Source of the DNA: UBA5336 sp039198685 | Lineage (GTDB): Bacteria; Pseudomonadota; Alphaproteobacteria; Caulobacterales; Hyphomonadaceae | Direction of reading: 5' to 3' | DNA: 19,378 nucleotides | Assembly (NCBI GenBank): GCA_039198685.1 | Contig: JBCCTK010000060.1 | Location: 1 to 19,378, forward strand | Shown here: positions 7,224 to 14,766 of the stretch, one piece after another | Layout: every line of letters begins with the position of its first letter | How positions within the stretch are numbered: the first letter of the stretch is position 1 | The notes under the pieces: generated by a model | What the model saw: only the letters and a program-made list of their open reading frames with translations | Told to the model about the DNA's origin: nothing | Databases searched by the model: none | Made by a program: the position numbers and the translations under genes

Positions 7224-8225
7224 ATGCGTATGAAGATGTTCGCCGCGAAGACCTTGAAAGATGCCAAGGCGATGATCTTTGCCGAGATGGGTAAGGATGC
7301 GGTGATCCTGTCCGAGCGCGAAGTGGATGGCGGCGTTGAGGTGCGGGCTGCGACCGACAAAATGGGCGGTGGCATGGTTCCGGCCGAACCGCTTTTCGTG
7401 ACGCGCTTCGAAGACCCTGGACGGCCCCGGATGGTCGACACGTCGCTTCGATCCCGGGTACGCGATGCGCTCGCCTGGCACGGTGCTCCCAGCGGCTTCT
7501 CCCGGCGCGTGTCCGAAGAAGCGGTGCTTGATCCAACCCTGGCAGATCCCCTTGCCGCACTGGAGGAGGGGCTTTCCGGCGTCATTACGTGCAACCCGAT
7601 CCCCGTGCGCCCTGATCGAGACATCATCCTGGTTGGAGCACCCGGAGCTGGACGTACGGCTGTGGCCGCGAAACTCACTCGGCGCGCGGCGGTCTCCAAG
7701 GCTGAACTCCTGCCCGTCGCAGCCGACCTTGATGGCACGGCCGGCGGCGCGCAGCTGGCCGCTTATCTGGAACATGAGACGGGGCAAATCAGAACATCGC
7801 GCACACCGGAAGATCTATTCTCGCTTCTGAGGCAAACAAAAGCCAGTGGCCAGCGCTGTGTTATCGATCTGCCAGCCATCGTGCCCTTTGACAGCGAGGA
7901 TCTGGCACAGCTTGGTGACTTACTGGCAGCGATTGATGCCGAGCCAGTGCTTGTGATGTCCGCTGAAGGGCACCCCGACGACCTGTCGGAAGCTGCCCGC
8001 GCTTTTGCCAAGGTTGGCATCAAGCGCGCTATTCTTACGAAACTGGACGCGGTGCGCCGCAGAGGAGGTGCTGTTTCCGCCCTCAGCACCGCGAAAATCG
8101 CCTTTTCCCATCTCGCCGCCACGCCGTTCATCGGCGGAGGGCTTGTACCGGCCGCGCCATCGCGCCTGGCCGCATTACTCCTGGAGGATGCTCCGGGACA
8201 GGTTGCCTTGAGAGGAGCCGCTTAA
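7224..8225 (+). CDS. flhF: FlhF-like flagellar placement protein with degenerate GTPase motifs
   Basis: FlhF is an SRP-type GTPase that sets the site of polar flagellum assembly. The 333-aa product starts with the characteristic FlhF opening (MRMKMFAAKTLKDAKAMIF, then MGKDAVILSEREVDGG). A region around residues 75-125 resembles the helical N domain, and an NG-like domain runs from about 130 to 320. The G1 loop reads GAPGAGRT (138-145), with Arg144 replacing the invariant Lys. The expected DTAG G3 motif is DLPA (215-218). The G4 motif TKLD is intact (272-275), followed by RRRGGAVSAL as in FlhF. This looks like a fold that may no longer hydrolyse GTP. Start ATG 7224 has AAGGG upstream. It abuts flhG (TAA then ATG), which supports the assignment. 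Confidence 0.82.
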   Translation: MRMKMFAAKTLKDAKAMIFAEMGKDAVILSEREVDGGVEVRAATDKMGGGMVPAEPLFVTRFEDPGRPRMVDTSLRSRVRDALAWHGAPSGFSRRVSEEAVLDPTLADPLAALEEGLSGVITCNPIPVRPDRDIILVGAPGAGRTAVAAKLTRRAAVSKAELLPVAADLDGTAGGAQLAAYLEHETGQIRTSRTPEDLFSLLRQTKASGQRCVIDLPAIVPFDSEDLAQLGDLLAAIDAEPVLVMSAEGHPDDLSEAARAFAKVGIKRAILTKLDAVRRRGGAVSALSTAKIAFSHLAATPFIGGGLVPAAPSRLAALLLEDAPGQVALRGAA

Positions 8226-9062
8226 ATGTCCTTCATGCTTCGAAAATCCATGGACCGACGTGCAGCCCCAGCGCGGCGCGTTGCCCCCGCCTCCATCCTC
8301 GCCATTGCTTCGGGCAAGGGAGGGGTCGGAAAGACCTTCATGTCCGTGACCATGGCCAGTGCATTTGCCCAGGCCGGCAAGCGTACACTACTTGTCGATG
8401 GTGACCTTGGGCTGGCCAATGTTGATGTTCAGCTTGGGATTGCGCCTGAGACGGACCTGGCTGCGGTTATCGCTGGTTGGGTCGAGCTTGATGATGCCGT
8501 GACCCATGTGGATGGCGGCGCAGGCGCGGGTGGGTTCGACGTACTGCCGGGTCGGTCTGGCTCCGGCGCCCTTGCTGAGCTTCCGCCGGAAGAAGTGGCC
8601 CGCCTCGCTGCGGGTCTTTCTGCCTTGGCCCTGCAATACGATCAGGTCATCGTGGACCTTGGTGCCGGGATCGAGGCCAATTGCATGCGATTGGCGCGGG
8701 CCTGCGACAAATGCCTTATGGTGATCACCGATGAGCCGACGTCGATGACGGATGCCTATGCCTTCATCAAGGTTCTGCGCGGATATGCGCCGAATGTGGA
8801 AGCGGTCGTGGCGATCAATCAGGCTGAGACGCGCGCTTCGGGGCAACGCACCTATGAGGCGATTGCCAGGGCGTGCCAGACATTTCTGGGTTTCAGGCCG
8901 TCGCTTGCGGGCACAGTTATGAACGATACGAAGGTGCGCGAAGCCATTCGCAGCCAGAGGACATTAATTTCCAGCGACCCCCAGTCCCAGGCGGTGCAAG
9001 ATGCAATCGCCATTGCCCATGCGCTTATGCCGGATGCGCCGTCAGCTGCGGTCGGTTACTAG
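8226..9062 (+). CDS. flhG: FlhG/FleN MinD-type ATPase
   Basis: The product is 278 aa. It has the deviant Walker A SGKGGVGKT (29-37), the switch segment LLVDGDLGLANVDVQLG (55-71) and a Walker B-like VIVDLGAGI. The FlhG-type C-terminal part shows VVAINQAETRASGQRTYEAI, a cysteine followed by FLGF, and GTVMNDTKVREAIRSQRTLI. FlhG controls flagellar number and partners FlhF. The N-terminus (MSFMLRKSMDRRAAPARR) is basic and lacks the DQAxxLR helix with which FlhG proteins stimulate FlhF GTPase activity. The ATG follows the flhF stop directly, with GAGGAG about 9-10 nt upstream inside flhF, so the two are co-translated. ctrA follows after 133 bp. Confidence 0.9.
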   Translation: MSFMLRKSMDRRAAPARRVAPASILAIASGKGGVGKTFMSVTMASAFAQAGKRTLLVDGDLGLANVDVQLGIAPETDLAAVIAGWVELDDAVTHVDGGAGAGGFDVLPGRSGSGALAELPPEEVARLAAGLSALALQYDQVIVDLGAGIEANCMRLARACDKCLMVITDEPTSMTDAYAFIKVLRGYAPNVEAVVAINQAETRASGQRTYEAIARACQTFLGFRPSLAGTVMNDTKVREAIRSQRTLISSDPQSQAVQDAIAIAHALMPDAPSAAVGY

Positions 9063-9195
9063 CTTGAAACAAAGATTAAGCGGGTTGTCTGATTTTCCGT
9101 ATACCTTTACGTCTTGGTAGGGATTGACGGATTATGGTTAACAAGACAGCAAAAGCGGCTACGGTGGCCGTGGAGATGATTCGGAGACAAGAACA
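9063..9195 (+). promoter_or_regulatory. ctrA upstream region: CtrA half-site and GANTC methylation site
   Basis: ATGGTTAA at 9134-9141 is the exact reverse complement of the CtrA half-site TTAACCAT, and TTGACG at 9124-9129 could be a -35 box beside it; no good -10 was found at 16-18 bp. GATTC at 9178-9182 is a GANTC site as used by CcrM, one base before the ctrA SD (GGAG, 9183-9186). In Caulobacter, ctrA transcription is controlled both by CtrA and by GANTC methylation, so the same logic is plausible here. Confidence 0.55.
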
Positions 9196-9906
9196 ATGCG
9201 GGTTCTTTTGATCGAAGATGATAATGCGGTGGCCCGCAGTATCGAACTGATGTTAAAAGCAGCAGGTTTCAATATTTACACGACAGATCTGGGTGAAGAG
9301 GGCGTCGATCTCGGTAAAATCTATGAATACGACATCATCATTCTTGATCTCTCTTTGCCAGACATATCCGGTTATGAAGTGCTCAAGCAACTTCGTATGG
9401 CGCGCATCAACACGCCTGTGATGATCCTGTCGGGTAACCCGGACATCGAAGCCAAGGTCAAGACCCTGGGATATGGCGCTGACGACTATCTCACCAAGCC
9501 GTTCAACAAGGATGAACTGGTTGCCCGTATCACCGCAATTGTGCGCCGCTCCAAAGGCCATGCCGAGAGCATCATTCGCACGGGCGAGATCATCGTGAAT
9601 CTGGATGCCAAGACCGTTGAGGTCGACGGCGACCGCGTGCACCTGACGGGCAAAGAGTACCAGATGTTCGAGTTGCTGAGTCTGCGAAAGGGCACGACGC
9701 TTACCAAGGAAATGTTCCTGAACCATCTCTATGGCGGTATGGATGAGCCGGAACTGAAAATCATTGATGTGTTCATCTGCAAGCTGCGCAAGAAGCTTCA
9801 GAAAGCGGCCGGTGACCATCACATTGAAACCGTTTGGGGCCGGGGGTATGTTCTGCGCGACCCCAAGCCAGCAAAGGGCGTTATCGCCGAAGCGGAAGCC
9901 GCTTAA
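9196..9906 (+). CDS. ctrA: Cell-cycle response regulator CtrA
   Basis: The product is 236 aa. The receiver domain (1-120) begins MRVLLIEDDNA and has the phosphoacceptor Asp51 in ILDLSLPD, T/S at MILSG and Lys at YLTKPFNKDE. The OmpR-type winged helix (about 125-225) includes VDGDRVHLTGKEYQMFELLS, GTTLTKEMFLNHLYGGMDEP, IIDVFICKLRKKL and ETVWGRGYVLRDP, which from memory is almost identical to Caulobacter CtrA. CtrA controls replication initiation, division, flagellar and polar genes. The C-terminus ends EAEAA; the terminal Ala-Ala is the ClpXP degradation signal in Caulobacter CtrA, so regulated proteolysis is likely retained. SD GGAG lies 9 nt before ATG 9196. It has its own upstream region and terminator, so it can be expressed independently of flhF-flhG. 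Confidence 0.98.
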   Translation: MRVLLIEDDNAVARSIELMLKAAGFNIYTTDLGEEGVDLGKIYEYDIIILDLSLPDISGYEVLKQLRMARINTPVMILSGNPDIEAKVKTLGYGADDYLTKPFNKDELVARITAIVRRSKGHAESIIRTGEIIVNLDAKTVEVDGDRVHLTGKEYQMFELLSLRKGTTLTKEMFLNHLYGGMDEPELKIIDVFICKLRKKLQKAAGDHHIETVWGRGYVLRDPKPAKGVIAEAEAA

Positions 9907-9937
9907 GCGACTTTCTGCTCCAAATTGAGATTTTGAG

Positions 9938-9961
9938 CGGCCGGGTTTCCGGCCGTTTTCT
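9938..9961 (+). terminator. Rho-independent terminator after ctrA
   Basis: CGGCCGG (9938-9944) and CCGGCCG (9949-9955) form a 7-bp GC stem with a GTTT loop, followed by TTTTCT. It starts 32 nt after the ctrA stop. Confidence 0.88.
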
Positions 9962-10065
9962 ATTTCTGGGCTCAAGTGTGTTCAATCCCATGGTCTCTCT
10001 TCACCGGACTGAAACCGGCTTCGGTCTAGCCATGGAGGCCATGCAGCTGCACGCCAGGATCTGAA

Positions 10066-10629
10066 TTGACCTTCGATTTGACCGTTTCCGGCGCCCTGGC
10101 GCCAAAGGACATCAAACGTCTCATGAGCCTGACGCGTTCGTCTGTCGTGGGCCCAACGGCCACATATTATGCCGGTGTAACGGCACCGATTATCTCCGCT
10201 GCGATGGCGATCTTTTCAAAGACCGCGTTCCAGAATGTAGGCATGTCAGCCTATTGGATATTCATGTTGTCGGCGCTACTCGCCGCTGTTTCAGGCATTG
10301 TCTGGTACCTCATCTTCATGCGCTGGTCCTATCGCCACTCCCTGGGCCGGGGTCGCGAGTTGACAGAGCCGACCCATGTCAGCGCGGGTCCGGAGGTCCT
10401 TTCGGTGCGCCGTGGACCCATCGAGACCCGGATTCGGTGGGATGCGGTCTCTGCGGTCCATGTGAAACGCGGCTATATTGCGGTGCTGGCCGAGGGGGCA
10501 GACGCCCTCATCATTCCGGATCGCTGGTTCGGCAAAGACGGTGAGTCCCGTAAGGCATTTCTTGAACGGCTCAGCGCTCGCGGAACCGATGAAACGGCCC
10601 TATATTCAGCCCATGCCCAAGACGTCTAA
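10066..10629 (+). CDS. Small membrane protein with YcxB-like C-terminal domain
   Basis: The product is 187 aa. Two membrane segments lie near residues 30-50 (TYYAGVTAPIISAAMAIF) and 64-85 (FMLSALLAAVSGIVWYLIFM), followed by a basic stretch and a soluble domain. That domain carries GPEVLSVRRGPIETRIRWDAVSAVHV and ADALIIPDRWFG, the pattern of YcxB-like (PF14317-type) domains: a strand pair, a W-x-x-V/I-x-x-V segment and an IP-x-R/W-F motif. Function unknown. The start is probably TTG 10066 because AGGA (10056-10059) lies 6 nt upstream; no better start precedes the TM segments. Its 3' end overlaps the start of rbfA, suggesting coupled translation. Confidence 0.75.
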   Translation: MTFDLTVSGALAPKDIKRLMSLTRSSVVGPTATYYAGVTAPIISAAMAIFSKTAFQNVGMSAYWIFMLSALLAAVSGIVWYLIFMRWSYRHSLGRGRELTEPTHVSAGPEVLSVRRGPIETRIRWDAVSAVHVKRGYIAVLAEGADALIIPDRWFGKDGESRKAFLERLSARGTDETALYSAHAQDV

Positions 10630-11038
10630 AGCCGCGCTCGCCGGAACACCGCCCTCCCAAAGACAACTTCGCGCTGGCGAATTGGTGCGCCATGCATTGG
10701 TGGACATTCTTTCAAGGGAGGATTTTCGGGACCCAGACCTGTTTGATGTCTCCATCACGCTGGGTGAAGTACGCTGTTCGCCAGACTTGAAACACGCCAC
10801 GGTGTTCTGTGCGCCGCTTGGCGTGGCAGATGGCGCGCGCCGTGCGGCGGTGACGGACGCTCTGAACAGGGCATCACGGTTCTTGCGCGGCCGGCTGGGG
10901 CGAGAAATCGACATGAAGTTTACGCCTGAACTGCACTTTATAACCGATGACAGTTATGATGATGCGGCAGCCATGGACCGGCTATTGTCAAGCGAGAAGA
11001 TTCGCCGGGATGTGGCGGCGGGCGAGGCAGACGAGTGA
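10613..11038 (+). CDS. rbfA: Ribosome-binding factor A (30S maturation)
   Basis: RbfA is a KH-fold factor that binds the 30S subunit and helps 16S rRNA 5' end maturation, notably at low temperature. The 141-aa product shows SQRQLRAGELVRHALVDIL at the N-terminus, then DPDLFDVSITLGEVRCSPDLKHATVF, ALNRASRFLRGRLGREIDMKFTPEL and FITDDSYDDAAAMDRLL, all typical of the family. Two Met starts are possible: 10613 (MPKTSK, chosen as it fits alphaproteobacterial N-termini) and 10589 (MKRPYIQP). Neither has a strong SD, and both overlap the preceding membrane-protein gene, consistent with coupling. The usual partners infB and truB are absent on either side. Confidence 0.92.
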   Translation: MPKTSKAALAGTPPSQRQLRAGELVRHALVDILSREDFRDPDLFDVSITLGEVRCSPDLKHATVFCAPLGVADGARRAAVTDALNRASRFLRGRLGREIDMKFTPELHFITDDSYDDAAAMDRLLSSEKIRRDVAAGEADE

Positions 11039-11094
11039 TTGCGGCAAACGACACACGGCGATAGACACAGCGAGCAGATGCCCAGGGAGAACCC

Positions 11095-11637
11095 ATGGAC
11101 CGCCTCACCCTTGACCAGGCCGGTGCCCGCCGCGGAGAGCTCTTTCGTCATTCGATCCAGATGGGTGGTGATACGGTGACAATTGAGAATATCGCGACGA
11201 TCTCGATCCAGAGCGAGCGGTTTGAACCCTTTAGAACGCCTCGGAATCAACGGGCACTCGGGTTTTGGACCGCGTTGGGCGTCGTTTCCGGTCTGGTGTT
11301 CATCATCAGCCTGGCCATTTGGTCGGCCTCTAATGGGGCCTGGTTTGGAATGACCACCCTGATTGTCCTGTTAAGCTTTGCCTTTGCGGTGGCGGGCCTT
11401 TGGTTCGGTGTGAAACTGCTGCTGGCGCTGCGCAAGGTTGAGACGTTTTACCGGCTTCGAATTGGCGCATCAGACGGTCGCCAGATCGACCTTGTCGATG
11501 ACAATGAGGACGTTCTGATCGAGATCCGTGATGCGATCCGCACGAAGATTGATGATGGCGATTCTGAACTGGTAGGGACTTATGATTTGGACACCGACAC
11601 GGTGAACCTCACAAGACCAGGCATTCGCCTCGTTTAA
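11095..11637 (+). CDS. Hypothetical 2-TM membrane protein (DUF6232-like)
   Basis: The product is 180 aa. An N-terminal segment (FRHSIQMGGDTVTIENIATISIQSERF) resembles the strand-turn-strand start of DUF6232-type proteins. Two adjacent hydrophobic helices follow (about 56-80 and 85-110: ALGVVSGLVFIISLAIW, TTLIVLLSFAFAVAGLWFG). A soluble C-terminal region has RLRIGASDGRQIDLVDDNEDVLIEIRDAI as a strand-strand-helix unit. The layout suggests a bacterial membrane-anchored PH-like domain, but this is inference and no function is claimed. ATG 11095 has a good SD (GGGAG, 7 nt). The gene follows rbfA by 56 nt and ends 12 nt from the convergent CAP gene with no visible terminator between. Confidence 0.7.
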   Translation: MDRLTLDQAGARRGELFRHSIQMGGDTVTIENIATISIQSERFEPFRTPRNQRALGFWTALGVVSGLVFIISLAIWSASNGAWFGMTTLIVLLSFAFAVAGLWFGVKLLLALRKVETFYRLRIGASDGRQIDLVDDNEDVLIEIRDAIRTKIDDGDSELVGTYDLDTDTVNLTRPGIRLV

Positions 11638-11649
11638 GGTGCTTCGCGC

Positions 11650-12489
11650 TCACGGCCGGATGGCGCCTGTTTCGCGGGCACGATCCCTGCTGGGCCCTGA
11701 AAGCGTGATGACATGGTAGCCGCGTCCCGACTCTGCGGGCCTGCGGCCTTCCACTTCGATGGTGGACACCAGGCGATCCGGGCAATCCACCGAACATGGC
11801 GGACTGTCGATTGCCCTCCTCGGACCGTCTCTGACGGCGTGGAGTGTCCAACCCGTCAAGTGCGCTTCCAATTGGCCTGAATCTACCCCGCCGGCTTGAA
11901 GTGGCACCGGGTCTGTAAACGCGCCTTCAAGCCCGACAAAGAGCTGTGTGACGACCCAGCCATCGCGCACGCGCGCCACACCGATGGCCATGTGGGTGGC
12001 CTTCTCAGCCATGATGTTCTTAAGGTGGCCCGGGCTCTCCATGAGGCTGTTGTGCAAGAGATTCGGCACGATCGCAGGATCATAGTCCCCGCTCGCCCGG
12101 GCGACATTCTCGGCAGAAAAGCTTCGGATCAGGGTTCGGTCCAAGGCTGATATGCGGTCACCCTGGGTGCGTCCTGCCGCGCCATCATGGCCGAATGTAC
12201 CATTCCAGATCTGATCCAGGCTGTGAAATCGCGCGGCTGGAACGAGTTCTGTACGGATTTCCAGCGGGTGGAGCCCTTCCAGGGCGCGCGCGCCATTGAT
12301 TTCGGCCGCGAACTCCGCCTCGGCCACCGCATCAAACCGCGCAGGGGCCGGCGGGGTATTGAGGCACGTATCGGCCAGGGTCCAGTAGCCGGACACAGTC
12401 TCAGGGCGTGTCGTTGGGTAAAGGTCACAGGCCGAGGCGGCGGGTGCCATCATCGTCGCTGAAAAGGCCAGCAGGCTCAAACTACGCAT
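11650..12489 (-). CDS. Secreted CAP-domain (SCP/PR-1) protein, intact cavity residues
   Basis: The product is 279 aa. Residues 1-20 are a signal peptide (MRSLSLLAFSATMMAPAASA) followed by Cys21; the ASAC sequence is an imperfect lipobox, so a lipoprotein cannot be excluded. The CAP domain spans about 58-190 and keeps the cavity tetrad: His89 (AARFHSLDQ), His101 (GTFGHDG), Glu127 (SAENVA) and His155 (ESPGHLKNIM), plus VVTQLFV. A C-terminal extension of about 85 residues with paired cysteines (PPCSVDCPDR) is unassigned. CAP proteins occur outside the cytoplasm in many bacteria, mostly with unknown ligands. The start lies 3 nt from the udk stop, so it is co-transcribed and probably coupled with it. 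Confidence 0.88.
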   Translation of the reverse strand: MRSLSLLAFSATMMAPAASACDLYPTTRPETVSGYWTLADTCLNTPPAPARFDAVAEAEFAAEINGARALEGLHPLEIRTELVPAARFHSLDQIWNGTFGHDGAAGRTQGDRISALDRTLIRSFSAENVARASGDYDPAIVPNLLHNSLMESPGHLKNIMAEKATHMAIGVARVRDGWVVTQLFVGLEGAFTDPVPLQAGGVDSGQLEAHLTGWTLHAVRDGPRRAIDSPPCSVDCPDRLVSTIEVEGRRPAESGRGYHVITLSGPSRDRARETGAIRP

Positions 12490-12492
12490 TCC

Positions 12493-13188
12493 TCAAGCCT
12501 GGGGCAGGACACCTTCCGACACAAGCCTCTCTAGCACCGGGGCCAGCATGCGCTCTATGGCGGCCGCAGTCGGGCGCAAGTGCCCGTAGGCAGGCAATCC
12601 CTCATCTGCGATGACGAGATCGGCCTGGAACTTGGCGGGAAAGGTATAGCGATAGTGCGCCGCGCGCACGGTGGAGAGGTATTGGCCCAGCACATCTTCC
12701 ACGTCCCGCCCGCGCTCGCGCACATCCCGTCTTAATCGGCGGGCAAGCCGCAGGTCATCGGGGGTGTCTACGTAAACCGACAAGTCAATCAGTGATGTGA
12801 TTTCCGGTATTGAGAGCGCGTGGATCCCTTCGAGCAGGATGACATCGACCGCGTGGAGCCGGCGCGTCTGGTCGCTGCGGTCGTGGCGTGCATAGTCATA
12901 GATCGGCGTATTGACGCTATGGCCGGACTTCAGGGCCGAAAGGTCAGCCAGCAACCGGTGCGCTTCCTTCGCAGATGGGCTATCATAATTTATGGCCTCA
13001 ACAATGGCCTGTCGCTGGACGCTGGTTTCCGTTGGGCCATAGTCCGCCATGGGGCGATAATAAGCATCCTCCCCAATCAACACGGCGCGGGCCGGGCCTA
13101 TCCGCTCCAGGAGCGCTTCGGCCAGCGTGGACTTGCCAGAGCCGGAACCGCCCGACAAGGCAATGAGAAAAGGGGCGCGTTTCGTCAT
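12493..13188 (-). CDS. udk: Uridine kinase
   Basis: Uridine kinase phosphorylates uridine and cytidine to their monophosphates in pyrimidine salvage, in the cytoplasm. The 231-aa product has the P-loop GGSGSGKS (13-20), EDAYYRPM where Udk has the D-x-(Y/F)Y substrate loop, NYDSPSA, TPIYDYARHDRS and VILLEGIHAL, followed by the R-x-x-RD-x-x-ERGR segment (RRLRRDVRERGRDVEDVL). The length is typical. No strong SD was found before ATG 13188. It is sandwiched between a secreted-protein gene (24 nt upstream) and a CAP-protein gene (3 nt downstream), an unusual context for a salvage kinase. Confidence 0.93.
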   Translation of the reverse strand: MTKRAPFLIALSGGSGSGKSTLAEALLERIGPARAVLIGEDAYYRPMADYGPTETSVQRQAIVEAINYDSPSAKEAHRLLADLSALKSGHSVNTPIYDYARHDRSDQTRRLHAVDVILLEGIHALSIPEITSLIDLSVYVDTPDDLRLARRLRRDVRERGRDVEDVLGQYLSTVRAAHYRYTFPAKFQADLVIADEGLPAYGHLRPTAAAIERMLAPVLERLVSEGVLPQA

Positions 13189-13212
13189 GGCTGGGCTATG
13201 GCAAACACGCCG

Positions 13213-14592
13213 TCAATCGACAACAGCTTGAAACCGCAACGTCACCGATGGGGTGCCACCGCCCTCGGAATAGGCGGCAAACACACCTTTGGGCGAAAAC
13301 TGCACATGGGTCACGGCGCTGTCGGTGAGGTTTGGCCCGGTGCCGCTCGGTTGGTAGGTGAAATCCACACCATCGGTCGAGAAGGCGACATCATCTGCAA
13401 GATCGTTCGGGCCATTCCAGGTCAGGCTCAAACCGCTGGCCACACTGCCCTGGGCAAGGGAAAAAGCGCCGGCACCCTCTACTATCAGGGAGACTTCGCT
13501 GGGTAGGGCATCGACCAAATTGACGGTGCCTGCGTCCACGGCCTGGCCCGGATTGGCAAGAGTGATCTCATATTCGATGATTGAACCCGACACCGCATAG
13601 GGGTCTGAATGACCAAACGGATCTGAGACAACATCCATGAGTTTGGAGGCATCAAGCACCGTGGTGCAACTCTCCGGGGCTGAAAGGGTCAAGGTGACAG
13701 GCGGGACGCATTGCGCCGCCCGCATGGAAAAATTCGTCGTGTTCATGTCCTGCCACGCCCCGCCGGGCCGGCGGGCTTGCCAGCCCACCGCGCCGTCACA
13801 GCAGCCTTCAAATCCGACCGCTTCATAGCGATGCCATCCTGGTGTGAGCGTGATTGTGCCTTCCAGCGTCTCATTGGTGTTGTTGAAGTTGAACGCCCAC
13901 CAAAGGTCGTCATTCCATTGTTCTTCGATTACGACACCGGCAACTTTCAAGTCTCCACCACGACCGAAGTCCGCACCATAGCGAAAGCCCCAATTGCCGG
14001 CCGTCGCAGGTGTCACCTCGACCAGACCGCTTACACACCATCCGAAATTCCCATTGCTCCCACCGAGGCCTCGGTTGTTTTCACCGGAAATCGACGTGCG
14101 GGCCTGATTGTAGATTTCATTGGTTGCATTTGCGAAGGCGGTGCGCGCTTCGGCGGATGTTGTCGGATCTGCTGAGCTGACACGGCTCTGGAGCCGTAGG
14201 CCTGATTGTGGGAACACAGCTGTTGCGTCGCCCAGGGAGCTGACCGCGCCGTTTCCGATATAGATCAGAATGTTCGTGGTGGAGTTTGCGGTGAGCGTTC
14301 CGACATTCACATACAGTGTTGCCGTGCGCGCGGCAGGATTCCAATCGGTGACAAGATGATCGACCGGCGTGGTGTCATCATCACGCACGACCCGCACATC
14401 CTCGCCGCTTGTCGAGAAAGTGTAAGATGACGGGATGTCCGCTGCGGTAAGGTCTACGCGGACCTCGCCCGAATAGGCAGACGCCCCTGTCGCAATGGCG
14501 GCTTCAATGCGATGACCCCAGCTGCAATCCCAGGCGGAAGCGTCACCGCACCGTAAGATGATCACCATAAGAAAGAGGGCTGTCCGCCACAT
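13213..14592 (-). CDS. Secreted multidomain surface protein: DUF2341, PA14-like and DUF11-like domains
   Basis: Started at ATG 14592 (459 aa), the protein opens with a signal peptide (MWRTALFLMVIILRCGDASA). AAGGA lies about 10 nt upstream; the frame remains open to 14715 but that stretch does not look coding. A DUF2341-like domain (about 25-125) starts WDCSWGHRIE and includes SGEDVRVVRDDD and NILIYIGNGAVSS. A PA14/GLEYA-like beta-sandwich region (about 185-292) has WGFRYGADFGRGGDLKVAG, LTPGWHRYEAVGFEGCCDG and VGWQARRPGG, with a vicinal Cys pair. The C-terminal part (about 335-459) looks like a DUF11-type module (IIEYEITLANPGQ, VNLVDALPSEV). The combination resembles parts of MshQ-like adhesins. 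A surface or extracellular binding role is inferred. No C-terminal anchor is visible. Confidence 0.8.
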   Translation of the reverse strand: MWRTALFLMVIILRCGDASAWDCSWGHRIEAAIATGASAYSGEVRVDLTAADIPSSYTFSTSGEDVRVVRDDDTTPVDHLVTDWNPAARTATLYVNVGTLTANSTTNILIYIGNGAVSSLGDATAVFPQSGLRLQSRVSSADPTTSAEARTAFANATNEIYNQARTSISGENNRGLGGSNGNFGWCVSGLVEVTPATAGNWGFRYGADFGRGGDLKVAGVVIEEQWNDDLWWAFNFNNTNETLEGTITLTPGWHRYEAVGFEGCCDGAVGWQARRPGGAWQDMNTTNFSMRAAQCVPPVTLTLSAPESCTTVLDASKLMDVVSDPFGHSDPYAVSGSIIEYEITLANPGQAVDAGTVNLVDALPSEVSLIVEGAGAFSLAQGSVASGLSLTWNGPNDLADDVAFSTDGVDFTYQPSGTGPNLTDSAVTHVQFSPKGVFAAYSEGGGTPSVTLRFQAVVD

Positions 14593-14679
14593 CCGCGCAG
14601 TGTCCTTGATGTTGTAACGATCAAGTATCGGCGAGAGGTCGGCTGAAAGTCTTAATGTAGCTGCAAAAGCCCAGAGGAA

Positions 14680-14718
14680 GGGGTGCCCGGCCAGGGTATG
14701 AGGATGGCCAGACACCCC
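14680..14718 (-). terminator. Possible stem-loop terminator after the degenerate CAP gene
   Basis: GGGGTG (14680-14685) pairs with CACCCC (14713-14718), and an inner GGCC/GGCC pair can extend the structure. In the minus direction it lies about 50 nt past the stop at 14767. The following T-tract is poor, so termination is uncertain. Confidence 0.35.
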
Positions 14719-14766
14719 AGATCCGTCAGCCCAACAGGGGGATGCGGGCTAACGAAACGTCGATGG

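Noticed and set aside
7134..7787. Minus-strand open frame of 217 codons upstream of and opposite flhF
   Set aside because: It overlaps the flhF coding region and its promoter area; no family features.
9253..9975. Minus-strand open frame of 240 codons opposite ctrA
   Set aside because: It covers the highly conserved CtrA coding sequence in antisense and has no independent start signals.
14593..14715. N-terminal extension of the DUF2341 protein
   Set aside because: The extra 41 residues precede a good signal peptide and SD; they would bury the signal sequence.
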